Below, piece after piece: positions 1 through 8,752 of a DNA stretch of 35,302 bases (positions are counted from its first letter, which is position 1; the number at the start of each line of letters is the position of its first letter). The notes below the pieces were generated by a model. The model did not search any database. It was not told the DNA's origin and worked only from the letters and a program-made list of their open reading frames with translations. Source of the stretch: an uncultured Flavobacteriales bacterium (GTDB lineage Bacteria; Bacteroidota; Bacteroidia; Flavobacteriales_E; Vicingaceae); the NCBI GenBank assembly GCA_913048175.1, contig CAJWVX010000016.1, positions 1 to 35,302 on the forward strand. The letters run 5' to 3'. Both the position numbers and the translations under genes were made by a program.

Positions 1-890
1 TTATTATACCGTTATTAATTATTCCTCAAATGATTTTGGGAGGTGCTATATTTAGTTATGATAAGCTAAACTACATGATAGGAGGAGGTATGGATAAAAA
101 TGTGCCTATTATAGCTGATTTTATGCCCACAAGATGGGGATATGAAGGTTTGGTTGTAGAAACTTATGTTAAAAATGAATATGGAAAAAAGTTTTATGAG
201 ATAGAGAAAAAAGAGAGTATATGTACTTATAAACAATCCTATTATATACCTCTTTTAAGAGACTTAATTTATGAAAGTAAATTGGGGTTAAATAGTACTC
301 TTGGAGTAAGCCAAGGTCAAGCTATTTTAAACTTGATGATATTGAAAAATGAAATTGCTGAAGAAAACAAAATAAATCCAACAGTTCAATTTCCTTCACC
401 AATTAGAATTGCTTCAGGAAACTTAAATAATGAATTGGTTGAAGAATTAGAAAGTTATCTGAGAGATATAAATAATTTCTATAGTTTAATTTTTAATGCA
501 CTTTCTATAAGAAAAGCAATAATTAATGCAGAGATGAATAATGATGATGTTAATTTTTTACGAACATTAAAAAATAACTATTACAATAATAATTTAAATG
601 AATTAGTAACTAATTCATTACTGAAAAAGAGGATAATTATTACGCATGATTTTGAGGTTATGCAGAAAATGGATCCTATTTACCTGTTTCCTTCCAAAAC
701 TAATTTTCTAGATATTAGAACTCATTTTTATTCGCCAAAAAAATATTTTTTCGGAATTTTATTAGACACATTTTGGTTTAACATTCTTATTGTTTGGCTA
801 TATGCTGTTTTATTATTAGTTATACTATATTACAATATACTTAAAAAGGCAATGTCTATTATTTCTACAACAACTTGGTTTTTAAAATAA
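1..890 (+). CDS. ABC-2 type transporter, C-terminal part (5' end outside window)
   Basis: The reading frame is open to the left edge (first full codon at 3), so the ATG at 30 is internal rather than a start. The visible 296 codons begin inside a hydrophobic stretch followed by IPQMILGGAIFSYDKLN and then MPTRWGYEGLVVETY. This pattern resembles the conserved end of the permease domain in large Bacteroidota ABC-2 transporters that fuse ATPase and permease (IPQ..L.G....FDKLN ... M.SRW..EA). A soluble, Asn/Lys-rich helical region follows, then a last transmembrane helix (FWFNILIVWLYAVLLLVILYY) near the C terminus. The ATP-binding part, if present, lies outside the window. The substrate cannot be told. 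The family is recognised from memory of the motif; the truncation is seen directly. Confidence 0.65.
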   Translation, partial: IIPLLIIPQMILGGAIFSYDKLNYMIGGGMDKNVPIIADFMPTRWGYEGLVVETYVKNEYGKKFYEIEKKESICTYKQSYYIPLLRDLIYESKLGLNSTLGVSQGQAILNLMILKNEIAEENKINPTVQFPSPIRIASGNLNNELVEELESYLRDINNFYSLIFNALSIRKAIINAEMNNDDVNFLRTLKNNYYNNNLNELVTNSLLKKRIIITHDFEVMQKMDPIYLFPSKTNFLDIRTHFYSPKKYFFGILLDTFWFNILIVWLYAVLLLVILYYNILKKAMSIISTTTWFLK

Positions 891-1008
891 ACTAAAAATT
901 AATATGATTAAAACAAAATATTAGTTTTCCTTTCTAGGTTTACCTTCATTCAATTATTTTTTAAACTGTCTAAGGTTTATTCTCAATAAGTATTTTCATA
1001 CAACTTCC

Positions 1009-1089
1009 CTAAGTATTTACTTAGTATTATACAGGTAAATATTAGTATTTAAAAATTCGATAGCGTCATCGAAATTTGCTAAGTACTTA
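1009..1089. promoter_or_regulatory. Palindromic candidate operator pair before the chemosensory operon
   Basis: Two related palindromes lie in the 208-bp leader of the first chemosensory gene. CTAAGTA-TT-TACTTAG at 1009-1024 has perfect 7-bp arms. TAAGTACTTA at 1080-1089 is a perfect 10-bp palindrome preceded by C, so both share CTAAGTA. The second ends 9 bp before the ATG at 1099. Between them is a small hairpin (TTCGAT/ATCGAA, see next entry). No convincing TAnnTTTG motif was found. Dimeric regulator binding is an inference from symmetry and position only. Confidence 0.35.
1056..1073 (+). other. Small inverted repeat in the leader
   Basis: TTCGAT (1056-1061) and ATCGAA (1068-1073) are perfect complements around the 6-nt loop AGCGTC. 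The stem extends by A/T pairs with a one-base bulge. It lies 25 bp before the ParA-like start and has no U-run after it, so it is not a terminator. It could be an mRNA hairpin or a third protein-binding site. Confidence 0.3.
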
Positions 1090-1098
1090 ATTTGTTCA

Positions 1099-1839
1099 AT
1101 GATCATATCTATTGTAAATCATAAAGAAGGCACTGCAACAACTACTAGTGCTATTAATATAAGTATTGGACTTGCAAGGCAGTATAGAAAAGTGCTATTG
1201 CTTGAGATGGATTTACAAGGTGATATTTCATCTGCACTAAATATTACAAATCAACAGAAATCTATAAATGAAGTTTTAATGGGAGAAGCATTATTTCAGG
1301 ATGTTATTTTACAAAGAGAAGGCATTGATGTGGTTCCTGCCAATATTAGCTTAGTTGATGTAGAGTTATCTATGTGGGAATTAGAGAATAACTTTTATCT
1401 CTTAAAAAAGCACTTATCAGTGTTGAGCAAAAATTACGATTATATAATTATTGACTGCCCTCCTTCTTTATCCTTATTAACCTTAAATGCTTTGTGTGCG
1501 AGTGATCAAATTATTATTCCGTTTAAATTAACTGTATTAGGTGTTAATAGTTTAGAGCTAATGCTGAGCACTGTTGAAAAAGTGCAAAAGAAGTTAAATC
1601 CGTCCTTAAAAATAATGGGAGTCTTACCTGTGATTGTAAATAAAAGAAAGAATATTTCGAAGGAAATTATGGATTATTTAACGAAGATGATCAATATTCG
1701 AATATTTAAAAACTATATACGTGCCAATGTTAAAGCTTCAGAAGCAGCATTATTTGGTATGAGTATACTAGAGTATGCACCCAATTCATCTAGTGCAATA
1801 GATTATAAAAATTTGGTAAAAGAAATAATTAACAGTTAA
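1099..1839 (+). CDS. ParA/MinD-like ATPase homologue with degenerate P-loop
   Basis: This 246-residue protein has the ParA fold signatures: a deviant Walker A position near the N terminus, a Walker A' segment LLLEMDLQGD (D38, Q40, G41), and a clear Walker B region DYIIIDCPPSLSLL (D119). The Walker A reads HKEGTATTTSA where the family has KGGxGKT[ST]. The signature lysine K9 is kept, but the second Gly becomes E10, the P-loop Gly becomes A13 and the P-loop Lys becomes T14. ATP hydrolysis is therefore doubtful. It is the first gene of the chemosensory cluster. ParA homologues in such clusters (PpfA, ParC) position chemoreceptor arrays, and a localisation or scaffold role here is an inference. 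The gene ends 25 bp before the STAS gene start. Confidence 0.8.
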   Translation: MIISIVNHKEGTATTTSAINISIGLARQYRKVLLLEMDLQGDISSALNITNQQKSINEVLMGEALFQDVILQREGIDVVPANISLVDVELSMWELENNFYLLKKHLSVLSKNYDYIIIDCPPSLSLLTLNALCASDQIIIPFKLTVLGVNSLELMLSTVEKVQKKLNPSLKIMGVLPVIVNKRKNISKEIMDYLTKMINIRIFKNYIRANVKASEAALFGMSILEYAPNSSSAIDYKNLVKEIINS

Positions 1840-1864
1840 AATAACTATGGCGATAGGAGGTAAT

Positions 1865-2308
1865 ATGAAACGGAAACAGTTAATTCCTGAGGAAGTAATT
1901 GCCCTTGATAAAGAACTTTTAAATGAATCTGCGATTAAAAAAGAACAAATTTCTGTTGAAGAATTTGTTAAGAATGAAGAGGTTATTTTTATAGTTGAGC
2001 CTTCTCGAAGAAAGGCAGTAAAAAAAGCAAAAGTATATTTAGGAGGAAAATTGAATTTGAACAATTCAACTTATATCTATTCACGATTTAAGTATTTATT
2101 GACCATTTATAATATATTGGATTTTAAGTTTAAAGATGTAGAAGAACTTGACATTAGTTCTATTCAAATATTTTATTTTTTCAAAACTATTTTTAGTACT
2201 GAAGGTAAAGAAGTCAACTTTCAAGTTGATGGCTTACCTCTAGAAATAAAAACACAATTAACAAAATTGAAATACAATAAAATTTTATTGAAAAAACCTT
2301 TCAAATGA
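1865..2308 (+). CDS. STAS-domain protein of the chemosensory cluster
   Basis: This small protein (147 residues from the chosen start) has a basic, Glu/Lys-rich N-terminal 50 residues followed by a STAS-like domain at about 55-140. The core LDISSIQIFYFFKTIF matches the STAS pattern in which an Asp-x-Ser-Ser loop follows a beta strand and leads into a helix, and GKEVNF is the next strand. S98 or S99 could be a regulatory phosphorylation site, by analogy with SpoIIAA. An ATG at 1847 is also in frame, but the ATG at 1865 is preceded by a strong AGGAGG at 1855-1860, so 1865 is preferred. The gene overlaps cheY by 4 bp (ATGA). STAS-CheY-CheA gene order is known from non-flagellar-type chemosensory operons. 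The family call is made by eye and is fairly but not fully secure. Confidence 0.6.
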   Translation: MKRKQLIPEEVIALDKELLNESAIKKEQISVEEFVKNEEVIFIVEPSRRKAVKKAKVYLGGKLNLNNSTYIYSRFKYLLTIYNILDFKFKDVEELDISSIQIFYFFKTIFSTEGKEVNFQVDGLPLEIKTQLTKLKYNKILLKKPFK

Positions 2309-2664
2309 GAATATTAATAGTAGATGATTCTGAGAGTATTCGTGAGTTAGTCGCTTCTTATTTAGAAGAAGCAGGTTTTAAAGTTTACAAAGGAATCAAT
2401 GGAAAGGATGCTTATGAGAAGATTAAAAATATTACGGTTGACCTTGTAATTACGGATTTAAATATGCCAGAAATGGATGGTATAATGTTGGTTATTGCAT
2501 TGAGAAAAGATCCTAAATATAAATTTTTACCGATTCTAATTCTAACTACTGAAACTGAAGCCGAAAAAAGACAACAAGCAAAAGAGGCAGGAGCTACGGG
2601 GTGGATTGTTAAACCTTTTGTAAAGGAAAGATTATTAAAAATGATAAATAAAGTAGTTCGCTAA
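2305..2664 (+). CDS. cheY: CheY-type single-domain response regulator
   Basis: A 119-residue stand-alone receiver domain with all key residues: the acidic pair D7-D8, the phospho-acceptor D51 in ITDLNMPEMDG, T81/T82 at the switch Thr position, and K103 in WIVKPF. There is no output domain. It overlaps the STAS gene by 4 bp, and its stop shares one base with the cheA start, so it is translationally coupled to both. It should take phosphate from the CheA encoded next. Without flagellar genes in view, its partner could be a gliding or other surface machine. The adjacent STAS protein is another possible partner (inference). Confidence 0.92.
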   Translation: MRILIVDDSESIRELVASYLEEAGFKVYKGINGKDAYEKIKNITVDLVITDLNMPEMDGIMLVIALRKDPKYKFLPILILTTETEAEKRQQAKEAGATGWIVKPFVKERLLKMINKVVR

Positions 2665-4706
2665 TGAATAGCATGAAATCAACATTTTTAGAAGAGACGA
2701 ATGAATTATTAGGGAAATTAGAAACTTCACTATTACTTCTTGAATCGAGTCCCGATGATGAGGAATTGATTGAGGAGATATTCAGATCTATGCATACGAT
2801 TAAAGGGAGTAGTAGCATGTTTGGATATGTTAAAATAGCTTCTTTTGTTCATAATTTAGAGTCTATTTATGATCAGATTAGATCCGGAAAATTAGCTATT
2901 ACTAAAGCATTGTTGGATGTTACACTAGGCTCTTTAGATCATTTAAGATTGGTAATAATTGATACTGAAGTTAACCATGAAATTAATAAACAAAACCATA
3001 AAAGTTTAACCACAAATATTCTGTCTCTTTTTAATGAGGACGTTGATCCAACTGATGATATCCAAGAAGATGTTGAAGTAAATGAGTTAATAAAAAAAGA
3101 AACTACTTATTATATTCTGTTTAAACCCAATATTAATATTTTAAAGAATGGTACTAATCCATTTTATATTCTAGATGATTTATCTGTTTTTGGGCAGACT
3201 GAAATATTCTCAAGGTTTGCAAAAATAGATAATATAGAGGGTTTTGAAGCCACTAATAATTACGCTTATTGGGAAATTTTTATTTCAACAGCTGTAAATA
3301 AGAATGAGTTGCTAGATGTTTTTCTATTTGTAGAAAGTGATAGTGAAATAAAGGTGGAAGAAATATGTAATTACAATCTATTAGCTGCCAAAGAAAGTAA
3401 AGCATATATACAAGAGCTTTCTCAGTTAAATACGAATGACTTAATTGAACTAGAAGTACTGAAAAAACACGTTAAAAAAAGTATTCAATATACCGTTGAT
3501 CCTATTGTTGAAAAAAAGGCACTTCTTGAAAATCCCTTAGAAAGTAACGTTCAAGAAAAAGGTGTTTCCAGTATTCGAGTAGATTCAGATAAGCTAGACA
3601 CGTTAATGAGTATTGTTAGTGAATTAGTAACAACACAAGCAGGCTTAAGCTTGCACTCAGAAAATAATTTTAATCCTGAACTTGAGGTGATTTCCGAAAA
3701 TGTAGAAAAATTATCAAGACAATTACGGGATGTTGCATTTGGGATGACCTTAATTCCTATAAAAACAATCATGAGTAGGTTTCAGCGTTTGGTTAGGGAT
3801 GTTTCTAGTGATCTTGGGAAAACGGTAAACTTTAAAATTGAAGGAGATGAGACTGAATTGGATAAAAATATAATAGAAAGCTTAACAGATCCTTTGATGC
3901 ATATTCTTAGAAATAGCTTAGATCATGGAATAGAAAGTACAGAAGAAAGGCTGAAACAAGGAAAAGAAAAAGAAGGTAATATTATTCTGCGTGCATTTTA
4001 TTCTGGAGCAAGTGTTCATATTCAAATAAAGGACGATGGTAAAGGTATTGATGTAAATACTATACAGCAAAAAGCTATAGACAAAGGATTGATTACAAAC
4101 GAGGCTCTTTTAAGTGAAAAAGAAATTTTAGAGCTCATATTTTCTCCAGGATTTTCGACCGCAAATTCTGTTACTGATGTCTCAGGTAGAGGAGTAGGTA
4201 TGGATGTTGTAAAGCGGAATATAGAAAATATAAGAGGTGAAATAGAAATAAAATCTATTGTTAATCAGGGAACAGTTTTAACGATTAAACTTCCATTAAC
4301 TCTTTCTATCATAGATGGATTGTTAGTTGAAATAGGAGATGTTAACTATATTATTCAATTGTCTGTTGTTGAAAAGTGTCATGAAGTAGCTTATAAAGAA
4401 TTAGCGAGCACTCTTAACCAATTATTGGTTTTAGATGATATTCAAATTCCATTTTTAAATTTACGAGAAGAATTTCTTGTTAAGACAGAGAATCCCTCAG
4501 AAACACAAGTAATTGTTGTAAATAATGGAGATCGAAAGGTCGGTATTACAGTAGATTCTATTATCGGAGTATCCCAAGCTGTTCTTAAACCTATTGGACA
4601 GTATTATAAAAATCAAGACTACATTTCTGGTACAACAATACTAGGAGACGGAACAGTTGCTTTGGTTTTAGATACGAATAAAATGATTAATCAATTTAAT
4701 AATTAA
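2664..4706 (+). CDS. cheA: Chemotaxis histidine kinase CheA
   Basis: A 680-residue CheA with full domain order. P1 Hpt is at about 1-105 with phospho-histidine H44 in MHTIKGSS. A divergent P2-like region lies at about 150-240. The P3 dimerisation helices start near 301 (IRVDSDKLDTLMSIVSEL). In the P4 ATPase the N-box LRNSLDHGIE is near 415, G1 DDGKGID near 457 and G2 GRGVGMDVV near 508. The P5 CheW-like domain is at about 545-680. All catalytic boxes look intact, so this is an active kinase. It should phosphorylate the CheY genes at 2305 and 11971 and the CheB at 10866. It starts on the last base of the cheY stop codon. Confidence 0.97.
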   Translation: MNSMKSTFLEETNELLGKLETSLLLLESSPDDEELIEEIFRSMHTIKGSSSMFGYVKIASFVHNLESIYDQIRSGKLAITKALLDVTLGSLDHLRLVIIDTEVNHEINKQNHKSLTTNILSLFNEDVDPTDDIQEDVEVNELIKKETTYYILFKPNINILKNGTNPFYILDDLSVFGQTEIFSRFAKIDNIEGFEATNNYAYWEIFISTAVNKNELLDVFLFVESDSEIKVEEICNYNLLAAKESKAYIQELSQLNTNDLIELEVLKKHVKKSIQYTVDPIVEKKALLENPLESNVQEKGVSSIRVDSDKLDTLMSIVSELVTTQAGLSLHSENNFNPELEVISENVEKLSRQLRDVAFGMTLIPIKTIMSRFQRLVRDVSSDLGKTVNFKIEGDETELDKNIIESLTDPLMHILRNSLDHGIESTEERLKQGKEKEGNIILRAFYSGASVHIQIKDDGKGIDVNTIQQKAIDKGLITNEALLSEKEILELIFSPGFSTANSVTDVSGRGVGMDVVKRNIENIRGEIEIKSIVNQGTVLTIKLPLTLSIIDGLLVEIGDVNYIIQLSVVEKCHEVAYKELASTLNQLLVLDDIQIPFLNLREEFLVKTENPSETQVIVVNNGDRKVGITVDSIIGVSQAVLKPIGQYYKNQDYISGTTILGDGTVALVLDTNKMINQFNN

Positions 4707-4707
4707 A

Positions 4708-6132
4708 ATGTACTTACTCTTTTTATATTCATTTTACCCATCAAGAGTTGTTTTAGTAGCTGCTCAAAAGGCAGTAGATCGACTTAAAAGAAGGGAGACT
4801 ACAATTAAAAAAACAAACCCCTTTTATTGTCAAGTAATAACCAGCTTAGTACTTATTGGAAGTTGTTTTTCAGCTATGGCTCAAGATACAAGTAAAACAT
4901 CTTCTTTTTGGATGGATGCAGCAATAAGACCAAGAACTGAATTTAGAAATGGTTTTAAGAAACTTCAACCTAAAAGAGGGGCTAATTATGCTTTATTTAC
5001 AGAGCAAAGATCGAGGCTTAAATTTAATTTTACAAATAAGGATATAAAATTAAAATTGATATTTCAAGATGTTAGAATTTGGGGAGAGGTAGGACAAATA
5101 AATAAATCTGATGGATTAAGTTCTGTTCACGAGTCATGGGCACAACTAATTTTAAACCCAACATCATCTTTAAAGTTGGGAAGACAAGAGTTGGTCTATG
5201 ATGATCAGAGATTACTAGGTAGTTTGGGTTGGGCTGCGCAAGGAAGAAGTCATGATGCCATACGTTTTATTCATGTTGATTCTACTTGGACTTTACACAT
5301 AGGAGGGGCATATAACCAAGGAAGTGATGTAGTAGAGCCCGGGAGATTAACCACTAATTTTTACGCTCCTAATACAAATGTCGTTGGTTTTGCTTTAGGT
5401 AATCCAAAAGATATGGAGTTTGTTTGGCTTAAAAAGAAAGTTAATAAGAAAGTAAGTTTTACCGCTTTAGTTTTAAATACAGGGTTTCAAACAGGAATAA
5501 AAGATTCTACAGAAAGTGTAACTTATTTAACAACAGTTGGATTGAATCCTAGAATAAAATTAGCAGAAAAAATAACTTTATTTGGTTCTTATTATCACCA
5601 GTTAGGTGAAAATGTAAACGCATATTTAGGCTCAATTAATCTGAAATATGGTTTTTCTTCAAAATTATCCATAACACTAGGAGCTGATATTTTATCTGGA
5701 GTAGATTCTTCGGATAATGTTAACGTAAAAAATAAAGCCTTTAACGTATTGTTTGGTACACATCACAAGTTTTACGGGTTTATGGATTATTTCTATGTTG
5801 GAAATGGGCATGGAACAGGAGGCTTAAATGATTTTTACTTAAAGTCAAAAATAAAGTTGACTAAAAAAATGACTCTTTTAACTCAGCTCCATTACTTTAT
5901 GACCAATGCATCTATAGCTGATTTTAATGGAGGAGTACTTAATTCGGTATTAGGAACAGAGGTCGATTTTGTATGGGTGTATCAATACAAAAAAGATATT
6001 GTTATTAAAGCCGGTTATTCTCAACTTTTTGGGACAAGTACAATGGAGGTTATAAAAGGAGGAAGCTCTTCAGCTCTTAACAACTGGGCTTGGTTGATGA
6101 TTGGAATTACACCTCAATTATTTAAGTATTAA
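4708..6132 (+). CDS. AlgE-like / alginate-export-family outer-membrane porin
   Basis: This is a beta-barrel-type protein rich in alternating aromatic/polar strands. Its N-terminal motif RPRTEFRNGFKKL and the strands RSRLKFNFTNKDIKLKLIFQ and LKLGRQELVYDDQRLLG are typical of the alginate export / AlgE-like porin family in Bacteroidota. A Sec signal (core ITSLVLIGSCFSAMAQ) ends near residue 59 when counted from the ATG at 4708. That leaves an odd 32-residue extension in front of it. The isoleucine codon ATT at 4804, followed by Lys-Lys and preceded by AAGGGAG at 4791-4797, would give a normal signal peptide, so the true start may be there. The gene lies between cheA (1 bp away) and cheW (3 bp away) and is almost certainly cotranscribed. 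The family includes porins for solutes other than alginate, and the substrate is unknown. Confidence 0.8.
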   Translation: MYLLFLYSFYPSRVVLVAAQKAVDRLKRRETTIKKTNPFYCQVITSLVLIGSCFSAMAQDTSKTSSFWMDAAIRPRTEFRNGFKKLQPKRGANYALFTEQRSRLKFNFTNKDIKLKLIFQDVRIWGEVGQINKSDGLSSVHESWAQLILNPTSSLKLGRQELVYDDQRLLGSLGWAAQGRSHDAIRFIHVDSTWTLHIGGAYNQGSDVVEPGRLTTNFYAPNTNVVGFALGNPKDMEFVWLKKKVNKKVSFTALVLNTGFQTGIKDSTESVTYLTTVGLNPRIKLAEKITLFGSYYHQLGENVNAYLGSINLKYGFSSKLSITLGADILSGVDSSDNVNVKNKAFNVLFGTHHKFYGFMDYFYVGNGHGTGGLNDFYLKSKIKLTKKMTLLTQLHYFMTNASIADFNGGVLNSVLGTEVDFVWVYQYKKDIVIKAGYSQLFGTSTMEVIKGGSSSALNNWAWLMIGITPQLFKY

Positions 6133-6135
6133 AAG

Positions 6136-6663
6136 ATGAAAAGTTTCAAAAAAAATAATTCAAGTATGAAAGACATTGAAAAAGAAGGCTTGTTAAATTC
6201 ATTTTTAACATTTAAGCTGTCCAACGAGCTTTTTGCAGTAGATGTTGCAAGGGTAATTGAAATTTTGGAGGTGCCAAAAATAACAGCTGTACCAAGATCA
6301 CCAGATTATTTAAAAGGGGTGATTAACCTAAGAGGAAATGTATTGCCTTTATTAGATACAAGGGTTAAGTTTAAAATGAAAGAAACAGAAATGACTGTTG
6401 ATACCTGCATAGTGGTTTTAGAAATCACGATAGAGGAAGAAGTTGTGGTACTTGGAGCATTAGTAGATGCTGTAAATGAGGTTATCGAGTTAAGTCCTTC
6501 AGATATAAAACCAGCCCCAAGTATAGGTAGCACATATCATCCTGATTTTATAGAAGGGGTAGTTAGATTTGAAGAAGACTTTATCATGCTATTAAATATT
6601 GGAAAAGTTTTTTCAATAGATGATTTAAACTTAATGACAGAAATAGTTACCAACAACAATTAA
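6136..6663 (+). CDS. cheW: CheW coupling protein
   Basis: A 175-residue single CheW domain: FLTFKLSNELFAVDV at the first strand, IEILEVPKITAVPRSP, then YLKGVINLRGNVLPLLD, the hallmark loop and strand of CheW. A second half (GALVDAVNEVIELSPSDI) and the closing IEGVVRFEEDFIMLLNI are also typical. It should bridge the receptor tip and CheA P5. The N terminus carries about 20 extra polar residues. Met-11 (ATG at 6166) is an alternative start that would remove half of these. It follows the porin gene by 3 bp and precedes the receptor gene by 32 bp. Confidence 0.95.
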   Translation: MKSFKKNNSSMKDIEKEGLLNSFLTFKLSNELFAVDVARVIEILEVPKITAVPRSPDYLKGVINLRGNVLPLLDTRVKFKMKETEMTVDTCIVVLEITIEEEVVVLGALVDAVNEVIELSPSDIKPAPSIGSTYHPDFIEGVVRFEEDFIMLLNIGKVFSIDDLNLMTEIVTNNN

Positions 6664-6695
6664 GATTAATAACAATAAACTAAATATATATTAAG

Positions 6696-8741
6696 ATGAA
6701 AAAGATATTACAAAACATAAATTTAAGTGGTAAAATTTTACTGATGCTAATTCTGCCATTGGCGGGAATGATTTATTTTTCGGTAGCCAATGTAATTGAA
6801 GAAAATGGGAAGTCAAATGAAATGGAAACGTTACAAAAAGCAATTCAATTATCTCGAAAAATTGGAGACTTTGTTCATGAAAGTCAAAAAGAAAGAGGGT
6901 TTACTGCTGGATTTATAGGGACTAAAGGAGGTAGGTTTTCTGCTGAATTATCGAATCAACAAAGTTTAACAAACGGAAAGCTTTCTATCGTTCAGGATTT
7001 TTTAAAAGATTTTAATAAAGAGGTATATGGGGTAGAATTTAATTCCTCTTTAAATACAGCTCTATTGTCTATGGATCAATTGAATGGCAAGAGAAATTCT
7101 GTAAACACATTAACCATATCTGTGACCAATGCAATAGAGTATTACTCCAAAATGAATGGTTCGTTTTTAAATGTGATAAGAAGTATTGCAAAGCTTAGCC
7201 AAGTGGCAGATTTAACTACTCAAACGAATGCTTATGCCAATTTTTTATTAAGTAAAGAAAGAGCAGGAATTGAAAGAGCAGTTTTAACGAATACGTTTGC
7301 TAATGATGAATTTACTCCTAAATCTTATCAAAAGGTTATCACCTTATGGGCCGAACAAAATGCATTTATTGATGTATTTAAAAGTACAGCTTCAGCGGAT
7401 CAAAAAACATTCTTTAATGAAAAAATGAATGCTGAATCTGTTCAGAAAGTAATAAATATGAGAGCTATTGCTGTAGAAAAAGCAGACAAAGGAAGTTTTG
7501 GAATTGATCCCTCAGTATGGTTTTCTTCAATAACTCAAAAGATAAATTTACTTAAAGATATAGAAAATAAATTGGCTAATGATGTAATTGAACTTGCCGA
7601 AACGACAAAAGTTAGTGCTGCCAATCGTTTTTTGATAAGCTTAGGACTAACCATTATTGTGTTAACACTATCTATATTTATTTCTGTTCTAGTTGCCAAA
7701 GGTATTGTAGAGCAAATTAAAGCTGTAAATACGGCTGTAGAGAGAGTTGCGGGGGGTGATTTAACGATTTCAATCATCACTTTTGGTAAAGATGAGTTTT
7801 CACAAACATTGTCTAACCTGAAGCTTATGGTTGAAAAATTAAGGGAAATAGTTTCTCAAGTGGTATTAAGTAGTGAGAATATAGCTGAAGCAAGTCAGGA
7901 AATGAATGGCTCTTCACAGCAAGTTTCTGAAGGTGCTTCAGAGCAAGCAAGTTCTGTAGAGCAAATTTCATCCTCCATGGAACAAATGGTGGCTAACATT
8001 CAACAGAATGCCGATAATTCTAAGCAAACAGAAAAAATTGCTGAAACAGCTTCTTTAGAAATAAAAGAAGGAAGTAATGCTGTGGAAGATACTGTAGGTT
8101 CAATGCAAACGATAGCTAAAAAGATTTTGATTATTGGCGAAATATCAAGGCAAACGAACTTATTAGCCTTAAATGCTGCAGTAGAAGCAGCAAGAGCTGG
8201 TGAGCATGGGAAAGGTTTTGCTGTAGTTGCAGCAGAGGTAAGAAAACTTGCCGAACGAAGTCAAAATGCCTCTATTGAAATTGATGAATTATCGTCAACC
8301 AGTGTAGAAATAGCTCAAAAATCTGGAAGTTTACTAAAGGATATAGTCCCTAACATTCAAAAAACATCTGATTTAGTACGAGAGATTACTACTGCAAGTC
8401 TTGAACAAAACTCAGCTGCGGATCAAATTAACAATGCTATACAGCAATTAAACGAAATTGTGCAGCAAAATGCAGCATCTGCTGAAGAATTAGCATCGAG
8501 TTCTGAAGAGTTAAATACGCAAGCTGATTTTATGAAAGATTTAACTAGCTTTTTTAAGATTAACAACAATAATACAGCTAAAATTTTAAGTGTGAAAAAG
8601 GATAAGCTAAATGTTATTAAACCTAAAAAGAAACAGGTTCTAAGATCAACGATTTCAGAATCAGTGAGTAGTCATAATGGTTTTAATATTGATATGAAAG
8701 GTGTTGGAGATTCTTTAGATACTGGTTTTGAACGGTTTTAA
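6696..8741 (+). CDS. Chemoreceptor (MCP) with NIT sensing domain
   Basis: A 681-residue methyl-accepting chemotaxis protein. TM1 is at about 13-30. A large periplasmic region follows (about 35-305) with NIT-family hallmarks [19 protein letters not shown] and [18 protein letters not shown]2 lies at about 310-334 ([20 protein letters not shown]) and HAMP at about 335-388. The signalling hairpin tip ([20 protein letters not shown]) is near 483. NIT domains are described as nitrate/nitrite sensors in some proteins, but ligand specificity cannot be read here. The C terminus ends DTGFERF after a basic linker, a possible tether for adaptation enzymes. It is the only receptor gene in the window and the natural input for the surrounding CheW-CheA-CheY. 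The cheR gene follows after 11 bp. Confidence 0.93.
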   Translation: MKKILQNINLSGKILLMLILPLAGMIYFSVANVIEENGKSNEMETLQKAIQLSRKIGDFVHESQKERGFTAGFIGTKGGRFSAELSNQQSLTNGKLSIVQDFLKDFNKEVYGVEFNSSLNTALLSMDQLNGKRNSVNTLTISVTNAIEYYSKMNGSFLNVIRSIAKLSQVADLTTQTNAYANFLLSKERAGIERAVLTNTFANDEFTPKSYQKVITLWAEQNAFIDVFKSTASADQKTFFNEKMNAESVQKVINMRAIAVEKADKGSFGIDPSVWFSSITQKINLLKDIENKLANDVIELAETTKVSAANRFLISLGLTIIVLTLSIFISVLVAKGIVEQIKAVNTAVERVAGGDLTISIITFGKDEFSQTLSNLKLMVEKLREIVSQVVLSSENIAEASQEMNGSSQQVSEGASEQASSVEQISSSMEQMVANIQQNADNSKQTEKIAETASLEIKEGSNAVEDTVGSMQTIAKKILIIGEISRQTNLLALNAAVEAARAGEHGKGFAVVAAEVRKLAERSQNASIEIDELSSTSVEIAQKSGSLLKDIVPNIQKTSDLVREITTASLEQNSAADQINNAIQQLNEIVQQNAASAEELASSSEELNTQADFMKDLTSFFKINNNNTAKILSVKKDKLNVIKPKKKQVLRSTISESVSSHNGFNIDMKGVGDSLDTGFERF

Positions 8742-8752
8742 ATAATTAAACT

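Noticed and set aside
1087-1094. TTAATTTG as a -7 promoter element of the ParA-like gene
   Set aside because: Second base does not fit TAnnTTTG, and it lies only 4 bp before the ATG, leaving no leader.
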